Shown here one piece after another: positions 63,488 to 64,000 of a DNA stretch of 64,000 nucleotides. The first letter of the stretch is position 1; every line of letters starts with the position of its first letter. The stretch is from DASRSS01 sp963799045 (GTDB taxonomy: Bacteria; Actinomycetota; Actinomycetes; Mycobacteriales; Jatrophihabitantaceae): the NCBI GenBank assembly GCA_963799045.1, contig CAWCVN010000007.1, forward strand, positions 620,001-684,000, in the 5' to 3' direction. A program made the position numbers and the translations under genes. The notes beneath the pieces were generated by a model that saw only the letters and a program-made list of their open reading frames with translations, had not been told where the DNA came from and ran no database searches.

Positions 63488-64000
63488 CTATGTTAGATCA
63501 AGGTTAGCGAATTCGCCCGCCCAATAGCTCAGTATCAGGTTGGCCCCAGCCCGCTTGATGGCGGTGAGCGTCTCGACGACGGCCCGTTCGCGCTCGATCC
63601 AGCCCCGCTCGGCGGCGGCCTCGACCATCGCGTACTCGCCGCTGATCTGGTAGGCCGCGACCGGCACGGGGCTGGCGTCGGCGACCGCCCGCAGCACGTC
63701 CAGGTACGGCAGGGCGGGCTTGACCATGACGAGGTCCGCGCCCTCGGCGACGTCCTGCGCCACCTCGGCGAGCGCCTCGTCGACACCGCGGGCAGGGTCC
63801 TGCTGGTAGGTCTTGCGGTCCCCGCGCAGCGAGGAGTTGACCGCCTCGCGGAACGGGCCGTAGAACGCCGAGGCGTACTTGGGCGCGTAGCCGAGGATGC
63901 CGGTCTCGGTGTGGCCGGCGTCGTCGAGCGCGCGGCGCACGGCGGCGACCTGGCCGTCCATCATGCCGCTGGTGCCCAGCAGGTGCGCCCCCGCCTCGGC
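63488..64000 (-). CDS. hemB: Delta-aminolevulinic acid dehydratase, partial (window edge)
   Basis: Condenses two 5-aminolevulinates to porphobilinogen. Visible C-terminal 170 residues: GTSGMMDGQVAAVRRALDDA, the first active-site Lys segment YAPKYASAFYGPFREAV, and the Schiff-base Lys segment ADLVMVKPALPYLDVLRAV, then PVAAYQISGEYAMVEAAAER. The N-terminus lies beyond the window. The TAG stop partly covers the -10 box of the next gene. Complements hemL at 60.4 kb. Confidence 0.92.
   Translation of the reverse strand, partial: AEAGAHLLGTSGMMDGQVAAVRRALDDAGHTETGILGYAPKYASAFYGPFREAVNSSLRGDRKTYQQDPARGVDEALAEVAQDVAEGADLVMVKPALPYLDVLRAVADASPVPVAAYQISGEYAMVEAAAERGWIERERAVVETLTAIKRAGANLILSYWAGEFANLDLT

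Overview
The window is chromosomal DNA of a high-GC actinobacterium. Evidence: very GC-rich codon use, the folE-folP-folB-folK-DUF3180 order next to ftsH/hpt/tilS, the F420-associated DUF2342 protein, MTB12-like and FeoABC genes, and a complete-looking set of late futalosine-pathway menaquinone genes. It fits a soil actinomycete of the Frankiales/Jatrophihabitantales type, but the genus is not proven from sequence alone. No rRNA, tRNA, prophage, insertion sequence or CRISPR array was found.

Layout. 1-10.3 kb: folate synthesis (folE, folP, folB, folK), a DUF3180 protein and a partial membrane protein, then ftsH, hpt, tilS, a DUF2342 metalloprotease-like protein, dacB and, divergently, ppa. 10.3-14.7 kb: an SDR / carboxymuconolactone-decarboxylase-like / TetR operon facing an antigen-85-like esterase; both units carry the same CGAACA-N4-TGTTCG inverted repeat upstream. 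A sucrase/ferredoxin-like gene follows. 14.7-44.7 kb: menaquinone genes (menG, mqnC, mqnA, mqnE, mqnP, ubiX, a ubiD homologue) scattered among a Big-domain surface protein, a DMT transporter, a coiled-coil protein, a DUF559 protein, an acyl-CoA synthetase, an IMPase, an orphan HATPase protein, a polysaccharide deacetylase, an MmpL/TetR pair, a methyltransferase, an Lrp regulator, feoABC under an iron box, and a radical SAM/SPASM protein. 44.7-55.5 kb: a two-component system, then a redox cluster (small exported protein, FMN transferase, ferric-reductase-like membrane protein, NuoF-like protein, ferredoxin), then GT2-GtrA and two tandem GT39-like glycosyltransferases. 55.5-64 kb: cytochrome c maturation (ccsB, resB, ccdA, tlpA) with hemL and hemB, a phosphatase, an SDR and a DUF3093-GNAT fusion.

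How it fits together. The menaquinone, haem, cytochrome c and ferrous-iron genes together point to respiratory-chain construction. The two-component system next to the flavin/Fe-S cluster may control an extracytoplasmic redox module. The surface-active genes (Big protein, deacetylase, esterase, MmpL, GT39 pair, dacB) shape the envelope.

Structure outside the genes. Several nested-palindrome families sit mostly just behind stop codons. Many genes carry a TANNNT box 6-8 nt before the start codon, suggesting leaderless transcription. Four mini-ORFs bridge neighbouring genes with ATGA/GTGA overlaps at both ends.

Quality. Genes at 0.3-3.2, 7.9-17.3 and 36-37 kb contain many frame shifts inside otherwise conserved proteins, while 19-36 kb and 37-64 kb are clean. 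Sequencing or assembly indels are a more likely cause than gene decay, so broken genes are listed as CDS with the frame pieces explained.
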